Assembly: GCF_902706035.1 (NCBI RefSeq)
Contig: NZ_CACSJA010000005.1
Span: 124,001-188,000 of the forward strand
Reading direction: 5' to 3'
Length of the DNA: 64,000 bases
Source: Pantoea sp. 18069
Lineage (GTDB): Bacteria; Pseudomonadota; Gammaproteobacteria; Burkholderiales; Burkholderiaceae_C
Made by a program: the position numbers and the translations under genes. This document shows positions 52,131 to 62,426 of this stretch, piece by piece; positions within the stretch are counted from its first letter, which is position 1, and each line of letters starts with the position of its first letter. The notes beneath the pieces were generated by a model, which did no database searches, was not told where the DNA came from, and was given only the letters and a program-made list of their open reading frames with translations.

Positions 52131-55100
52131 ATGTGGTTCACCCGCGTCAGCCTGCACAACCCGGTGTTTGCCACCATGGTGATGCTCGCCCTGCTGGTGC
52201 TGGGCGTGTTTTCCTACCAGCGGCTCAAGGTCGACCAGTTCCCCAATGTCGACTTTCCGGTGGTCGTGGTGACCGTCGACTATCCCGGCGCCTCGCCCGA
52301 GATCGTCGAGAGCGAAGTCACGCGCAGGATAGAGGAAGGCGTGAACTCGATCGCCGGCATCAATGCGCTGACTTCGCGCAGCTACGCCGGCACCAGCCTG
52401 GTGATCATCGAGTTCCAGCTGCAGATCGACGGCCGCCAGGCCGCCGAGGACGTGCGCGAGAAAGTCGCTTCGGTGCGCCCCTTGCTGCGCGACGAAGTCG
52501 AGGAGCCGCGCGTGCTGCGCTTCGACCCCGCCGATGCGCCGGTCTGGTCGCTGGCCGTGCTGCCCACCGGCGCTGGCGCGGTCGATGGCTCGGCCAAGGC
52601 GCTGTCGGCGGTCGAGCTCACGAGCTGGGCCGAGCAGGTGCTGAAAAAACGGCTGGAGAACGTGCGCGGCGTGGGCGCGGTCAACCTCGTCGGGGCGACG
52701 CCGCGTGAAATCAACCTCTATCTCGATCCCAAGGCCCTGGAGGCATTCGGCATCAGCGTCGACCAGGTCGCGCAGGCGGTGCGCAACGAGAACCAGGACC
52801 TGCCGGTCGGCGCGGTGCGCTCCTTGCAACAGGAGCGCATGGTGCAGATCGACGCGCGCATCAAGCGGCCCGAAGACTTCGCCGAGATCATCGTCGCGCG
52901 GGCTGCCCAAGGCAGCGCGGTGCGCCTGGGGCAGTTGGCGCGCGTGTTCGACGGCGCGCAGGAAGTCGAGAGCCTGGCGCTGTACAACGGCCAGCGCAGC
53001 TTGCTGCTGTCGGTGCAAAAGGCCCAGGGCGACAACACCATCGAAGTCGTCGACGGCCTGCGCCAGGCCGTGGCCGCGATGCAGGCCGAGCTGCCTGCGG
53101 GTGTGCGCCTCGAAGCCATAGGCGACCTGTCTCGGCCTATCCGCGTGGCCGTCGACAACGTGCGCCAGACGCTGATCGAAGGCGCGGCGCTCACGGTGCT
53201 GATCGTCTTCCTGTTCCTCAACTCCTGGCGCTCCACGGTCATCACCGGGCTGACGCTGCCGATTGCGCTGGTCGGCACCTTCCTGTTCATGTACTGGCTC
53301 GGCTTTTCGATCAACATGGTGACGCTGATGGCGCTGTCGCTGTGCGTGGGCCTGCTGATCGACGACGCCATCGTGGTGCGCGAGAACATCGTGCGCCACC
53401 TGCAGATGGGCAAGACGCCCTATGCCGCGGCCATGGACGGCACGCAGGAAATCGGCCTGGCCGTGCTGGCGACGACGCTGTCCATCGTCGCGGTGTTTCT
53501 GCCCATAGGCTTCATGCAGGGCATCATCGGCAAGTTCTTCCACGAGTTCGGCCTGACCATCGTCGTCGCGGTGCTGATCTCGATGTTCGTGAGCTTCACG
53601 CTAGACCCCATGCTGTCGAGCGTCTGGCATGACCCCAGCGTGCATGGCCAGTCCCGGCCCGGCCAGCGCAGGAGCTTGTACGAGCGCAGCATAGGCCGCG
53701 TGACCGCCTGGTTCGACCATGCCGGCGAACAGCTGGCCGGTGTCTACCAGCAGATCCTGCGCTGGGCGCTGGGCCACCGGCGCGCGACCGCGCTCTCGGC
53801 GCTGGCGATTTTCGCGCTCAGCGTGATGATGGTGCCGCTGCTGGGCACCGAGTTCGTGCCCAAGGCCGACTTTTCCGAAACCACGGTCCAGTTCCATACG
53901 CCCCAGGGCAGCTCGATAGAAACCACCGAGGCCAAGGCGCGCCAGGTCGAGGCACTGATCCGGGCGATGCCCGAAGTCCGCTACACACTGGTGACGATCA
54001 ACACCGGCGCGGCGCGCGGCAAGACCCATGCAAGCATCTACGTGCGCCTCAAGGACCGCAACGCGCGCACGCGCAGCGCCGAAGCGCTCGCAACCGAGCT
54101 GCGCGCGCAGCTGCGCCAGGTCGCGGGCATCACCGTGACCCAGGTCGGCCTGCTCGAGCCCGTGGGCGGGCAAAAGCAGATCGCGTTCTCGCTGCAGGGC
54201 CAGGACCTGGCCGAGCTCGGCCGGCTCAACCAGCAGGCCCTGGCGCTGATCGCGGACATCCCGGGCCTGGTCGATGTCGAATCGAGCCTGGAAAGCGACA
54301 CGCCGCGCGTGACGCTGGCAATCAAGCGCGAGGCCGCCTCCGACCTGGGGCTCACGACCGGCGCGGTGGCAAGCGCGCTGCGCACGCTGCTCGCGGGCCA
54401 GGACGTGGGCCACTGGCGCGCGGGCAATGACGAGACCTACGATGTGCAGTTGCGCCTCGCGCCCGAAGACCGGCTGTCGCCGCTGCAGCTCGCGCGCCTG
54501 CCGCTGCTGGTCACGGGCCAGGACGGCACGCGCCGCACCATACGCCTGGAGCAGGTCGCCGAGATCCGCGCGTCGGCGGGCCCCAGCCAGATCAACCGCC
54601 GCGCACTGACGCGCGAAGTGGCCATCACCGCCAATGCGTCCTGGCGCTCCGTCGGCGAAGTCTCGGCCGATATCCGCACCGCGCTCAAAAGCCTGGCGCT
54701 CGCCCCCGGCTACAGCTACCAGTTCCACGGCTCGACCAAGGACATGGACGAATCCTTCGGCTATGCGCTGTCGGCGCTCGCGCTGGCCATCGTGTTCATC
54801 TACATGATTCTTGCTAGCCAGTTCAAGAGCTTTCTGCAGCCCATGGCGCTGATGACCGCGCTGCCGCTGACGCTGATCGGCGTGGTGCTGGCCCTGCTGA
54901 TGTTCGGCTCGGCGCTGTCGATGTTCTCGATGATAGGCGTGATCATGCTGATGGGCCTGGTCACGAAGAACGCCATCCTGCTGGTCGATTTCGCCATCCG
55001 CGCGCGCCAGGACCACACCGACCCCGCGACCGGCGCCGTCACCCCGGGCCTGGCGCGCGAGCCCGCGCTGCTGCTCGCGGCGCGCGTGCGGCTGCGCCCC

Positions 55101-55331
55101 ATCCTGATGACCACGCTGGCCATGATCTTCGGCATGCTGCCGCTGGCGTTCGCGGTCACCGAAGGCTCGGAGCAGCGCGCGCCCATGGGCCAGGCGGTCA
55201 TAGGCGGCGTGATCACTTCCTCGCTGCTGACGCTGGTCGTGGTGCCGGTGATGTACTGCTACATGGACGATCTGGCCAACTGGGCACGGCGTCTGGCGGC
55301 GAGAACACACCACAAAGCAGGCCCTGAGTAA
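52131..55331 (+). CDS. RND efflux pump, inner-membrane transporter (AcrB/HAE1 family)
   Basis: A 1066-residue proton-driven exporter with 12 expected helices. Landmarks: N-terminal [20 protein letters not shown], the periplasmic porter domains ([20 protein letters not shown]), the TM4 proton-relay acids in [13 protein letters not shown], and a second-half repeat ending in [20 protein letters not shown] and [20 protein letters not shown]. It belongs to the multidrug-type (HAE1) rather than the metal-type pumps. Drug range cannot be read. Confidence 0.94.
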   Translation: MWFTRVSLHNPVFATMVMLALLVLGVFSYQRLKVDQFPNVDFPVVVVTVDYPGASPEIVESEVTRRIEEGVNSIAGINALTSRSYAGTSLVIIEFQLQIDGRQAAEDVREKVASVRPLLRDEVEEPRVLRFDPADAPVWSLAVLPTGAGAVDGSAKALSAVELTSWAEQVLKKRLENVRGVGAVNLVGATPREINLYLDPKALEAFGISVDQVAQAVRNENQDLPVGAVRSLQQERMVQIDARIKRPEDFAEIIVARAAQGSAVRLGQLARVFDGAQEVESLALYNGQRSLLLSVQKAQGDNTIEVVDGLRQAVAAMQAELPAGVRLEAIGDLSRPIRVAVDNVRQTLIEGAALTVLIVFLFLNSWRSTVITGLTLPIALVGTFLFMYWLGFSINMVTLMALSLCVGLLIDDAIVVRENIVRHLQMGKTPYAAAMDGTQEIGLAVLATTLSIVAVFLPIGFMQGIIGKFFHEFGLTIVVAVLISMFVSFTLDPMLSSVWHDPSVHGQSRPGQRRSLYERSIGRVTAWFDHAGEQLAGVYQQILRWALGHRRATALSALAIFALSVMMVPLLGTEFVPKADFSETTVQFHTPQGSSIETTEAKARQVEALIRAMPEVRYTLVTINTGAARGKTHASIYVRLKDRNARTRSAEALATELRAQLRQVAGITVTQVGLLEPVGGQKQIAFSLQGQDLAELGRLNQQALALIADIPGLVDVESSLESDTPRVTLAIKREAASDLGLTTGAVASALRTLLAGQDVGHWRAGNDETYDVQLRLAPEDRLSPLQLARLPLLVTGQDGTRRTIRLEQVAEIRASAGPSQINRRALTREVAITANASWRSVGEVSADIRTALKSLALAPGYSYQFHGSTKDMDESFGYALSALALAIVFIYMILASQFKSFLQPMALMTALPLTLIGVVLALLMFGSALSMFSMIGVIMLMGLVTKNAILLVDFAIRARQDHTDPATGAVTPGLAREPALLLAARVRLRPILMTTLAMIFGMLPLAFAVTEGSEQRAPMGQAVIGGVITSSLLTLVVVPVMYCYMDDLANWARRLAARTHHKAGPE

Positions 55332-55397
55332 AACATGTACCCACTCCCTCGTAGAATCAAAGGTTTGTCGTGATCTGCCTTTCCCCGGAGTAACCCC

Positions 55398-56108
55398 ATG
55401 AACATGCCCTTGAACACCTCAGCCAACGCCAGCGACCCCGTCGAGCAGGCGCGCTTCAACATGATCCAGCAGCAAATCCGCCCCTGGAACGTGCTCGAGC
55501 AGGACGTGCTGGACGCGCTGAGCGCGGTGCCGCGCGAGCAGTTCGTTGCACCCGAGCACCAGGGCCTGGCCTTCATGGACATCGAGATCCCCCTGCACGG
55601 CACGCCCGAGGAAGCCGTCCAGAAGGGCTGGAACATGCTCGCGCCGCGCGTCGAAGCGCGCATGCTGCAGGACCTGCGCATCCAGCCCACCGACAAGGTG
55701 CTGGAGATCGGTGCCGGTTCGGGCTACATGGCGGCCTTGCTGGCCCACCAGGCGCGCGAAGTGCTGAGCCTGGAAATCGTTCCCGAACTCGCCGAACTCG
55801 CGCGCGAGAACCTGCTGGGCGCGGGCGTGACCAACGCCACCGTGCGCCTGGCCGATGGCGCCAGCGACCCGCTGCCCGAAGGCCCGTTCGACGTGATCGT
55901 GCTCAGCGGCTCGGTCGCCGAAGTGCCGGCTGCGCTGCTGCAGCACCTGACCGAAGGCGGGCGCCTGGGCGCTATCGTCGGTCACGAACCGGTCATGCGC
56001 GCCACGTTCGTGCGCCGCACGGGCAACAGCTTCGAGACCACCTCGCCCTGGGACACCTTCGCGCCGCGCCTGGTGGGCTTTGCCGAACCGTCGCCGTTCA
56101 AGTTCTGA
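55398..56108 (+). CDS. Protein-L-isoaspartate O-methyltransferase family protein
   Basis: A 236-residue SAM methyltransferase of the PCMT family. The SAM loop is VLEIGAGSGYMAALLA (about residues 100-115), and the N-terminal block QQIRPWNVLEQDVLDALSAVPRE is typical of a betaproteobacterial subfamily found next to rhodanese and TolC genes. Repair of isoaspartyl residues is the family role, but this branch is distinct from E. coli Pcm and may differ. Confidence 0.88.
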   Translation: MNMPLNTSANASDPVEQARFNMIQQQIRPWNVLEQDVLDALSAVPREQFVAPEHQGLAFMDIEIPLHGTPEEAVQKGWNMLAPRVEARMLQDLRIQPTDKVLEIGAGSGYMAALLAHQAREVLSLEIVPELAELARENLLGAGVTNATVRLADGASDPLPEGPFDVIVLSGSVAEVPAALLQHLTEGGRLGAIVGHEPVMRATFVRRTGNSFETTSPWDTFAPRLVGFAEPSPFKF

Positions 56109-56124
56109 ACCGCTGGAGCCGCCG

Positions 56125-56469
56125 ATGCTTGCCCAAATCCGCCCCGCGCAATTCGATCAATGGCTGCAGCAAGTCCAGGCACAGGGCCTGACGCCGCTGG
56201 TGCTCGACGTGCGCGAACCCTGGGAATGCGCGACCGCCAGCGTCACGCCGCAGGGCTTTGAACTGGTGAACATTCCGATGCAGGACATTCCGGCGCGCCA
56301 GCAGGAGCTGGACCCCGAGCGTCCCATCGCCTGCCTGTGCCACCACGGCATGCGCAGCATGCATGTCGGCATGTTCCTGCTCAACCAGGGCTTCGAGCAG
56401 GTCACCAACATCACCGGCGGAATCGACGCCTGGTCGCGCGAGCGCGACCAGGCCGTGCCCGTCTACTGA
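56125..56469 (+). CDS. Single-domain rhodanese-like protein
   Basis: A 114-residue sulfurtransferase domain. LVLDVREPWECATA is the first hallmark, and the active loop is CLCHHGMRS with the second Cys as the persulfide-bearing residue. The GlpE/PspE-size protein lies between the pcm-like and tolC-like genes, a conserved neighbourhood whose logic is unknown. Start 56125 follows 16 bases after the previous stop. Confidence 0.92.
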   Translation: MLAQIRPAQFDQWLQQVQAQGLTPLVLDVREPWECATASVTPQGFELVNIPMQDIPARQQELDPERPIACLCHHGMRSMHVGMFLLNQGFEQVTNITGGIDAWSRERDQAVPVY

Positions 56470-56560
56470 GACCCGGGCAATGGCGCCATGGGTCTTTTCT
56501 CCGCGCCTGCCTGTGCCCCGGCACGGGCGGCGCGGCTGGCTTTTCTTTGCAAGGAATACC

Positions 56561-57946
56561 ATGCCCCTGGCCCGCACGCTGCGGCTCCCGCCCTCCCCCT
56601 GGCGCAGCGCCAGCACTCTGCTGGCTTTGCTCGCCTTCGCGCCGCTGGCGCCAGCCCAAAGCCTGGTCGAGCTCGCCGAACGTGCGCGCGGCTTCGACGC
56701 CGTCTGGCAGGCACGCCAGGCCGAGACCGATGCGGCCTACAGCCGCTCGGAGCAGGCGCGCGCCGGCCTGCTGCCTTCGGTCGGGCTGCAAGCCGGTGCA
56801 AGCCGCGCACGCACCGACATCAGCCAACCGAACTTCACACTCAATGCGAGCACGCAGACCGCAACGCTCAGCGCCTCGCAGCCACTGTACCGGCCCGCCA
56901 ACCGCATTGCCTACACCCAGGGCCAGCGCAGCTTTGAAATCGCGCTGGCCCAGCGCGACGCGGCCGAGCAGGACCTGATCGTGCGCACCAGCCAGGCCTA
57001 CTTCGACGTGCTCGGCGCCGAAGATGCGCTGCGCTTCGTGCAGGCGCAAAAGCAAGCCGTGTCCGAGCAGCGCGCGTTCGCGCAGCGCAATTTCGACGTC
57101 GGCAATGCGACCATCACCGATTCGCGCGAAGCCCAGGCGCGCTACGACCTGATCGTCGCCCAGGAAATCGCGGCCGACAACGATTTGCGCGTCAAGCGCC
57201 TGGCGCTCGAGCAGCTCGTGGGCACGCCGGGCGTGCGGCCACTGCCGCTGGCCCAGCCCGTGGTGCTGCCGCCGCTGTCCCCGGCCGACCCCCAGGCCTG
57301 GGTCGACGTGTCGCAGGGCACGCAGCCCCAGCTGCGCCAGGCCCAGCTCGCGCTCGATGTCGCCCGGCTCGAAACGCGCAAGGCCGAAACCGGCCATCTG
57401 CCCACGGTGGACCTGCAGGCCGGCTACAGCGTCAACAACAACCCGCAAGGCACGATCACCGCGCCCCAGAACGGCTACCGTGCCAATGTCGCGAGCGTGG
57501 GCGTGCAATTGAACCTGCCGCTGTTCGCGGGCTTCTCGGTGCAAAACCGCGTCAAGGAAACGCTGTCGCTCGAACGCAAGGCCGAGGCCGACCTCGACAA
57601 TGCGCGCCGCAGCGTCGAGCAGGCCACGCGCGCCGCGTTCTACGGCGTGCAGTCCGGCCAGGGCCAGATCACGGCGCTCGAAGCCGCCGAGGCCTCGAGC
57701 CAGAGCGCGCTCGATGCCAACCGCCTGGGCTACGAAGTGGGCGTGCGCATCAACATCGACGTGCTCAATGCCCAGAGCCAGCTCTACCAGACCAAGCGCG
57801 ATCTGGCACTTGCGCGCTACAACCTGATCCTGGGCCAGCTCAAGCTGCGCCAGGCCGCGGGCACGCTCAACAGCGATGACCTGCACGCCGTCAACGCCCT
57901 GCTGGGCAGCGAACCCGCTGCACCTGCACTGGTCGCGCCTCGCTGA
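56561..57946 (+). CDS. TolC-family outer-membrane efflux protein
   Basis: A 461-residue outer-membrane channel of the TolC family. A signal peptide ends at APAQ, then SLVELAERARGFDAVWQAR begins the first of two repeats; the second includes LRQAQLALDVARLETRKAETG and VGVQLNLPLFAGFSVQNRVKE. Long helical hairpins form the periplasmic tunnel. It likely completes the RND pump upstream and may also serve type I secretion. It converges on waaA with a 10-base gap. Confidence 0.93.
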   Translation: MPLARTLRLPPSPWRSASTLLALLAFAPLAPAQSLVELAERARGFDAVWQARQAETDAAYSRSEQARAGLLPSVGLQAGASRARTDISQPNFTLNASTQTATLSASQPLYRPANRIAYTQGQRSFEIALAQRDAAEQDLIVRTSQAYFDVLGAEDALRFVQAQKQAVSEQRAFAQRNFDVGNATITDSREAQARYDLIVAQEIAADNDLRVKRLALEQLVGTPGVRPLPLAQPVVLPPLSPADPQAWVDVSQGTQPQLRQAQLALDVARLETRKAETGHLPTVDLQAGYSVNNNPQGTITAPQNGYRANVASVGVQLNLPLFAGFSVQNRVKETLSLERKAEADLDNARRSVEQATRAAFYGVQSGQGQITALEAAEASSQSALDANRLGYEVGVRINIDVLNAQSQLYQTKRDLALARYNLILGQLKLRQAAGTLNSDDLHAVNALLGSEPAAPALVAPR

Positions 57947-57962
57947 GCGCAGCGCCTCAGCG
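57941..57962. terminator. Hairpin between convergent tolC-like and waaA genes
   Basis: CGCTGAG (57941-57947) pairs with CTCAGCG (57956-57962) across the two stop codons. The perfect 7-bp GC-rich stem serves both directions; there is no T-run. Confidence 0.4.
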
Positions 57963-59282
57963 CCGGGTTCCGGCGGCGCTGCGCGCGCTGTGCAGCAGTT
58001 GCTCGATGGCCCTTGCCGTGGCCTGCGCCGCGCCGCGGTGCGCCTGGGCAAACTCCAGGCAGCGCGCGACGGCCGCGGTGCGCGCGGGCACATCGAGCAC
58101 CAGCGCCAGCGCGGCCTGCAGGCCCGCATCGAGGTCAGCCACGCGCCGCGCCGCGCCCGCCGCACAGGCGAGCTCCGCGGCTTCGGCGAAGTTGAACGTC
58201 GAGGGGCCGACCAGCATCGGGCAGCCGCAGGCCGCGGCCTCGATCAGGTTCTGGCCGCCGAACGGCGCGAAACTGCCGCCCAGCAGCGCGGCATCGGCCA
58301 TGCCGTAATAAAGGGGCATTTCACCCAGCGAGTCGCCCAGCCAAAGGCATTCCTCACCGGCCTGGGCCAGCGCGCGCGGCGGCGCGCCCAGCCATTCGCT
58401 GCGCCGCGAGACCCGCAGGCCCGCGGCCTGCAGCGCCAGCGCCACGGCCTCGAAACGCTGGGGATGGCGCGGCACGAGCAGCCACTGGACTTTCAGCGCC
58501 TGCGCGCCCAGCCGGTGCAAGGCGGCGATGAACAGCGCCTCCTCGCCTTCACGGCTGCTGGCCAGCATGACCACGGGCCGCGCCGAACGGTGGCGCCATT
58601 GCGCGCCCTGCGCGAGCAGCGCGGCGTCGGGCAGCACATCGAACTTGAGATTGCCCAGCACGCCGCGCACCGGCGCCGCGAGCGCGCGCAGGCGCTGGGC
58701 ATCGGCCTGGGTCTGGGCCCAGACCGCGGCCAGCGCCTGGTAGGCCGGCATGGACAGCGCCGACAGCTTCAAGGCCTTGTCCAGCGACCGGCTGTTGAGC
58801 CGCGCATTGGCCAGCGCCAGCGGAATGCCGTGCGCGCGACAGATCGCCGCGAGGTTGGGCCAGACTTCGGTTTCCATCAGCACGCCCACGGCCGGGCGAA
58901 ACTGCGCAACAAAGCGCTCGACGGCCGCGCGCGTGTCCCAGGGCTGCCAGACCTGCAGGTCGCCGGCGCGCAGCAGCTTGCGGCCTTCGCTGCGGCCCGT
59001 GGCCGTGCCATGGGTCAGCAGCAGGCGCATGCCGGGCATCTGCGCGCGCAGCGCGGCGATCAAGATGGCCGCGGCGCGCGTCTCGCCCAGCGACACCGCA
59101 TGCACCCAGACCCAGCGGCCCGCGCCATCGCGCCCCAGGCTTTCGGGCTCGTAGCGGCCAAAGCGCTCCTCGACCTTGAGCCCATAGCCGGGCTCGGCCA
59201 GCGCCCTCTGACGCAGCTTGCGCCGCAGCAGCGGCTGCCCCACCCAGGTCAGCGCCGAATACAGCGCCAGTACAACATTCAT
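57957..59282 (-). CDS. waaA: 3-deoxy-D-manno-octulosonic acid (Kdo) transferase
   Basis: A 441-residue inner-membrane glycosyltransferase that adds Kdo to lipid A. The N-terminal anchor (VVLALYSALTWVGQPLL) and the conserved WVHAVSLGETRAA, GVLMETEVWPNL and GGQNLIEAAACGCPMLVGP blocks are present. The start at 59282 matches the family. It follows the phosphomannomutase gene in the same direction with a repeat-like hairpin element between them. Confidence 0.95.
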   Translation of the reverse strand: MNVVLALYSALTWVGQPLLRRKLRQRALAEPGYGLKVEERFGRYEPESLGRDGAGRWVWVHAVSLGETRAAAILIAALRAQMPGMRLLLTHGTATGRSEGRKLLRAGDLQVWQPWDTRAAVERFVAQFRPAVGVLMETEVWPNLAAICRAHGIPLALANARLNSRSLDKALKLSALSMPAYQALAAVWAQTQADAQRLRALAAPVRGVLGNLKFDVLPDAALLAQGAQWRHRSARPVVMLASSREGEEALFIAALHRLGAQALKVQWLLVPRHPQRFEAVALALQAAGLRVSRRSEWLGAPPRALAQAGEECLWLGDSLGEMPLYYGMADAALLGGSFAPFGGQNLIEAAACGCPMLVGPSTFNFAEAAELACAAGAARRVADLDAGLQAALALVLDVPARTAAVARCLEFAQAHRGAAQATARAIEQLLHSARSAAGTRR

Positions 59283-59378
59283 CGCACGCTCCCACGTACT
59301 GCCCGATGTACTCCGTGAAACTGGCGCATCACAGCGGGGAGACACCGAGCAAGGGCCGCCCCGCAGCGAGGGTGTCGT

Positions 59379-59430
59379 CCCCCTCCACCGAAGGTTGAGA
59401 GGGGGAAGCGGCGTAAGCCGCTCAGGGGGT
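59379..59430. repeat. REP-like hairpin element
   Basis: Two adjacent stems: CCCCCTC (59379-59385) with GAGGGGG (59399-59405), and AGCGGC-GTAA-GCCGCT (59407-59422), followed by AGGGGGTGC, which can also pair with the first arm. This form resembles intergenic CCCCCT...AAGCGGC repeats I recall from Comamonadaceae genomes; that it is dispersed here cannot be shown from one copy. It may end or attenuate transcription between the two genes. Confidence 0.45.
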
Positions 59431-59436
59431 GCTTCA

Positions 59437-60825
59437 TCAGTGCGCAGCGCTGCCGATTTGCGCGCCGGGCTTGACGCGTTCCAGCAAAGCCAGCATATCG
59501 GCCTCGATGCGCTGCAGCGCCGCCAGCGTATGGCCCTCGAAGCGCAGGACCAGCACCGGCGTGGTGTTGCTGGCGCGGATCAGGCCAAAGCCGTCGGGCC
59601 AGTCGACGCGCAGGCCGTCGATGGTATTGAGCTCGGCCGGTGCGGCAAAGCTGCCCGCGGCCAGCGCCTGCAGCTCGGCCGTCAGGCGGTGCGGTTCGCC
59701 TTCGGCGCAGGCCACATTGAGTTCGGGCGTCGAATGGCTGGTGGGCAGCGCGTTCAGCAGCGCGCTCGGGTCGTCGCTGCGGCTGACGATCTCCAGCAGG
59801 CGGCAACCCGCATAGGTGCCGTCGTCGAAGCCGAACCAGCGCTCCTTGAAGAAGATATGACCGCTCATCTCGCCGCCCAGCGGGGAGTCGAGCTCCTTCA
59901 TGCGCGCCTTGATCAGCGAGTGGCCGGTCTTGAACATGACCGGCTCACCGCCGGCTTCGCGGATGGCGGGCGCCAGACGCTGGCTGCATTTGACGTCGAA
60001 CACAATGCTGCCACCGGGCACGCGCGACAGCACGTCGCGCGCGAACAGCATCATCTGGCGATCGGGGAAGATATTGATGCCATCCTTGGTGACGATGCCC
60101 AGGCGGTCGCCGTCGCCGTCGAACGCCAGGCCCAGTTCGGCATCGCTGTCCGCGAGCGCGGCGATCAGGTCACGCAGGTTCTCGGGCTTGCTCGGGTCGG
60201 GATGGTGGTTGGGAAAATTGCCATCGACTTCGGAAAACAGCTCCACCACCTCGCAGCCCAGCGCGCGGAAGATGCCGGGCGCCGACGCCCCGGCCACGCC
60301 ATTGCCGCAATCGACGACGATCTTCATCGGCCGCGCGAGCTTCACGTCACCGACGATGCGCGCCGTATAGTCGGCCAGCACGTCGGCATGGCGCACCGAG
60401 CCGCCGGGCAGCAGTTGCCAGGTCTCTTCTTCCATGGTGCGGCGCAGGGCCTGGATCTCTTCGCCATAAATGGCCCGGCCATTGAGCACCATCTTCAGGC
60501 CGTTGTAGTCCTTGGGATTGTGGCTGCCCGTGACCTGGATGCCGCTTTGGCACAGCGTCGCGGCCGCGAAGTACAGCATGGGCGTGGTGGCCACGCCGAT
60601 GTCTATCACCTCGATGCCCGCGGCCACCAGGCCGTCGATCAGCGCCGCCGACAGCGACGGGCCCGACAGGCGGCCGTCGCGCCCCACGGCCACCGTGGTC
60701 TGGCCTTCAGCGCGCGCGGCCTGGCCGAACGCGAGCCCGACGCCGCGCACCACGGCTTCGTTCAAGGTCGTCGGCACGACGCCGCGAATGTCATAGGCTT
60801 TGAAAATGGAAGGTGTGAGCTGCAC
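59437..60825 (-). CDS. Phosphomannomutase/phosphoglucomutase
   Basis: A 462-residue alpha-D-phosphohexomutase of the AlgC/ManB type that interconverts 6- and 1-phosphates of mannose or glucose for polysaccharide and LPS synthesis. The phosphoserine loop is TGSHNPKDYNG (Ser101), the Mg site is AFDGDGDRLG, and the sugar loop is GGEMSGH. The C-terminal phosphate site is near RASNTTPVLVLRFEG. Being next to waaA fits envelope glycan supply. Confidence 0.94.
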   Translation of the reverse strand: MQLTPSIFKAYDIRGVVPTTLNEAVVRGVGLAFGQAARAEGQTTVAVGRDGRLSGPSLSAALIDGLVAAGIEVIDIGVATTPMLYFAAATLCQSGIQVTGSHNPKDYNGLKMVLNGRAIYGEEIQALRRTMEEETWQLLPGGSVRHADVLADYTARIVGDVKLARPMKIVVDCGNGVAGASAPGIFRALGCEVVELFSEVDGNFPNHHPDPSKPENLRDLIAALADSDAELGLAFDGDGDRLGIVTKDGINIFPDRQMMLFARDVLSRVPGGSIVFDVKCSQRLAPAIREAGGEPVMFKTGHSLIKARMKELDSPLGGEMSGHIFFKERWFGFDDGTYAGCRLLEIVSRSDDPSALLNALPTSHSTPELNVACAEGEPHRLTAELQALAAGSFAAPAELNTIDGLRVDWPDGFGLIRASNTTPVLVLRFEGHTLAALQRIEADMLALLERVKPGAQIGSAAH

Positions 60826-60942
60826 GGAATGACTCTTTTAAGAGGGTGAGCACCGGCGCCATCGACGGCACCGGCAAAATGGAGGCGGCCATTGTAGGTC
60901 GGCCATGGACGCGCCCGCGCGCGGGGCCGGCGCGCTTGGGGC

Positions 60943-61545
60943 TTACTTGATAAGCGCCAGCACTTCCTTGAACGCCGGATGCTCGCAGCTGCCCAGCCAT
61001 TCGAACACCACCATTTCGGTGGTCACGAGCTCGACGCCGGCACCGGCGAGCCGGTCAAAGGCCGCGTCACGGTTGCGCTCGGTGCGCGAGCTGCAAGCGT
61101 CGGTCACGACCCAGACGTCGAACTCTTCCTCGACCAGGTCGAGCGCGGTCTGCAGCAGGCACACATGGGCTTCGCAGCCGGCCAGCACGATGGTGCCGCG
61201 CTCGGCTTCCTGGTTCTGGGGCTTTTGCAGGTGCTTGGGCAGGCTGCGGGCATTGCCGCCCTGGGGGCGTGCAGGCGGACGCAGCCACTCGCCCAGGCCT
61301 TCTTCGACGCCGCTGAACTGCATCTTGGCCAGCGTCTTGCCGCACAGCGCGCGCAGTTGGGTGTCGTTGGCGCCGAGCCTGGAAGGGTTTTGCTCCGTGC
61401 CCCAGACCGGCACTTCCAGCCGCTGGGCCACCTGGGCCAGTAGCCTGGCATTGGCCAGCACGGCCGCGCCTTCAAAAATGGCCGGCATCAGGCGCTCCTG
61501 GTAATCCACCAGCACCAGTTGGGATTCAAACGAGTCAAGCAACAT
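60943..61545 (-). CDS. Isochorismatase-like hydrolase
   Basis: A 200-residue cysteine hydrolase of the isochorismatase/nicotinamidase fold. The triad can be traced: Asp14 (LVLVDYQERL), Lys in GKTLAKMQF and Cys in LAGCEAHVCLLQTALDL. A Lys/Pro-rich insertion (about residues 93-117) is unusual. The YcaC-like group often has no known substrate. Start 61545 has an AAGATTTCC leader. Confidence 0.88.
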   Translation of the reverse strand: MLLDSFESQLVLVDYQERLMPAIFEGAAVLANARLLAQVAQRLEVPVWGTEQNPSRLGANDTQLRALCGKTLAKMQFSGVEEGLGEWLRPPARPQGGNARSLPKHLQKPQNQEAERGTIVLAGCEAHVCLLQTALDLVEEEFDVWVVTDACSSRTERNRDAAFDRLAGAGVELVTTEMVVFEWLGSCEHPAFKEVLALIK

Positions 61546-61715
61546 GGAAATCTTTCTTTTTCGGTCCGCAATGGCAGCATTGTCGCAGCCTGGGTGCGCC
61601 CCTGCGCCCTGACGGGCTCCCGGCGCGACAGCGTGCCGCATCGCCGCTGCAAATGCGTTTCAATCCAGAAAAAATCCACCAAGCCGCGCTTCAAAGTGCG
61701 CCAAACAAGCTTTCC

Positions 61716-62306
61716 ATGTTACCCTTTGTCCCCATGTCCAGATGGTTGTGTGCTCTTCTTTTCACCTGCGTCAGCGCCCATGCAGCGCCTGACGGCCGCT
61801 CCGCCGACGACGACATGCAGCGCCTGCTGGTCAGCAGGGGCCTGATCTCGCAAATCAATACCCAATTGCACGAAGCCAGCCACAACGTGGCAGCGCGTAC
61901 CTCCGAGCTGGTCGGTGCGGCCATGGGCTTCCTGGGCGTGCCCTATCGCCGCGGAGGCAACAGCGCCGCCACGGGCTTCGATTGCAGCGGTTTCGTGCGC
62001 GCCATCTACTCGCAGACCGTAGGCCTGGTGCTGCCGCGCCGCGCCGACGAGCAGGCGCATGCCACGCAGAAAATCGACAAGAACGAATTGCAGCCCGGCG
62101 ATCTGGTGTTCTTCAACACCATGCGCCGCGCTTTCAGCCACGTGGGCATCTATGTCGGCGAGGGCAAGTTCATCCACGCCCCCCGCACCGGCGCCACGGT
62201 GCGCGTCGAAAGCATGCAGACGCCTTACTGGTCGCGCCGCTTCGATGGTGCGCGCCGCGTCGAAACCGCCGAGCTCACCGGCGATCCCATCGCCATCGCA
62301 CGCTGA
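61716..62306 (+). CDS. NlpC/P60 (C40) cell-wall peptidase
   Basis: A 196-residue exported cysteine peptidase that would cleave peptidoglycan stem peptides. A signal peptide ends at AHA; the triad is Cys in GFDCSGFVRAIY, His in FSHVGIYVG and a third polar residue (His) in FIHAPRTG. ATG 61734 (MSRWLCALLF) is an equally good start. It stands alone between a hydrolase gene on the other strand and small conserved genes. Confidence 0.92.
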   Translation: MLPFVPMSRWLCALLFTCVSAHAAPDGRSADDDMQRLLVSRGLISQINTQLHEASHNVAARTSELVGAAMGFLGVPYRRGGNSAATGFDCSGFVRAIYSQTVGLVLPRRADEQAHATQKIDKNELQPGDLVFFNTMRRAFSHVGIYVGEGKFIHAPRTGATVRVESMQTPYWSRRFDGARRVETAELTGDPIAIAR

Positions 62307-62426
62307 ACCACTGGTTGTCGGACACCAGCGTCCTGCGCGACAGGTTAAGCCCCTGTCCGACACAGCCCCTCGCGGCGTGGGCACTAGAGTCGGGTATCGA
62401 ACCCCTCACTCTCAAGGAGCCACCTT

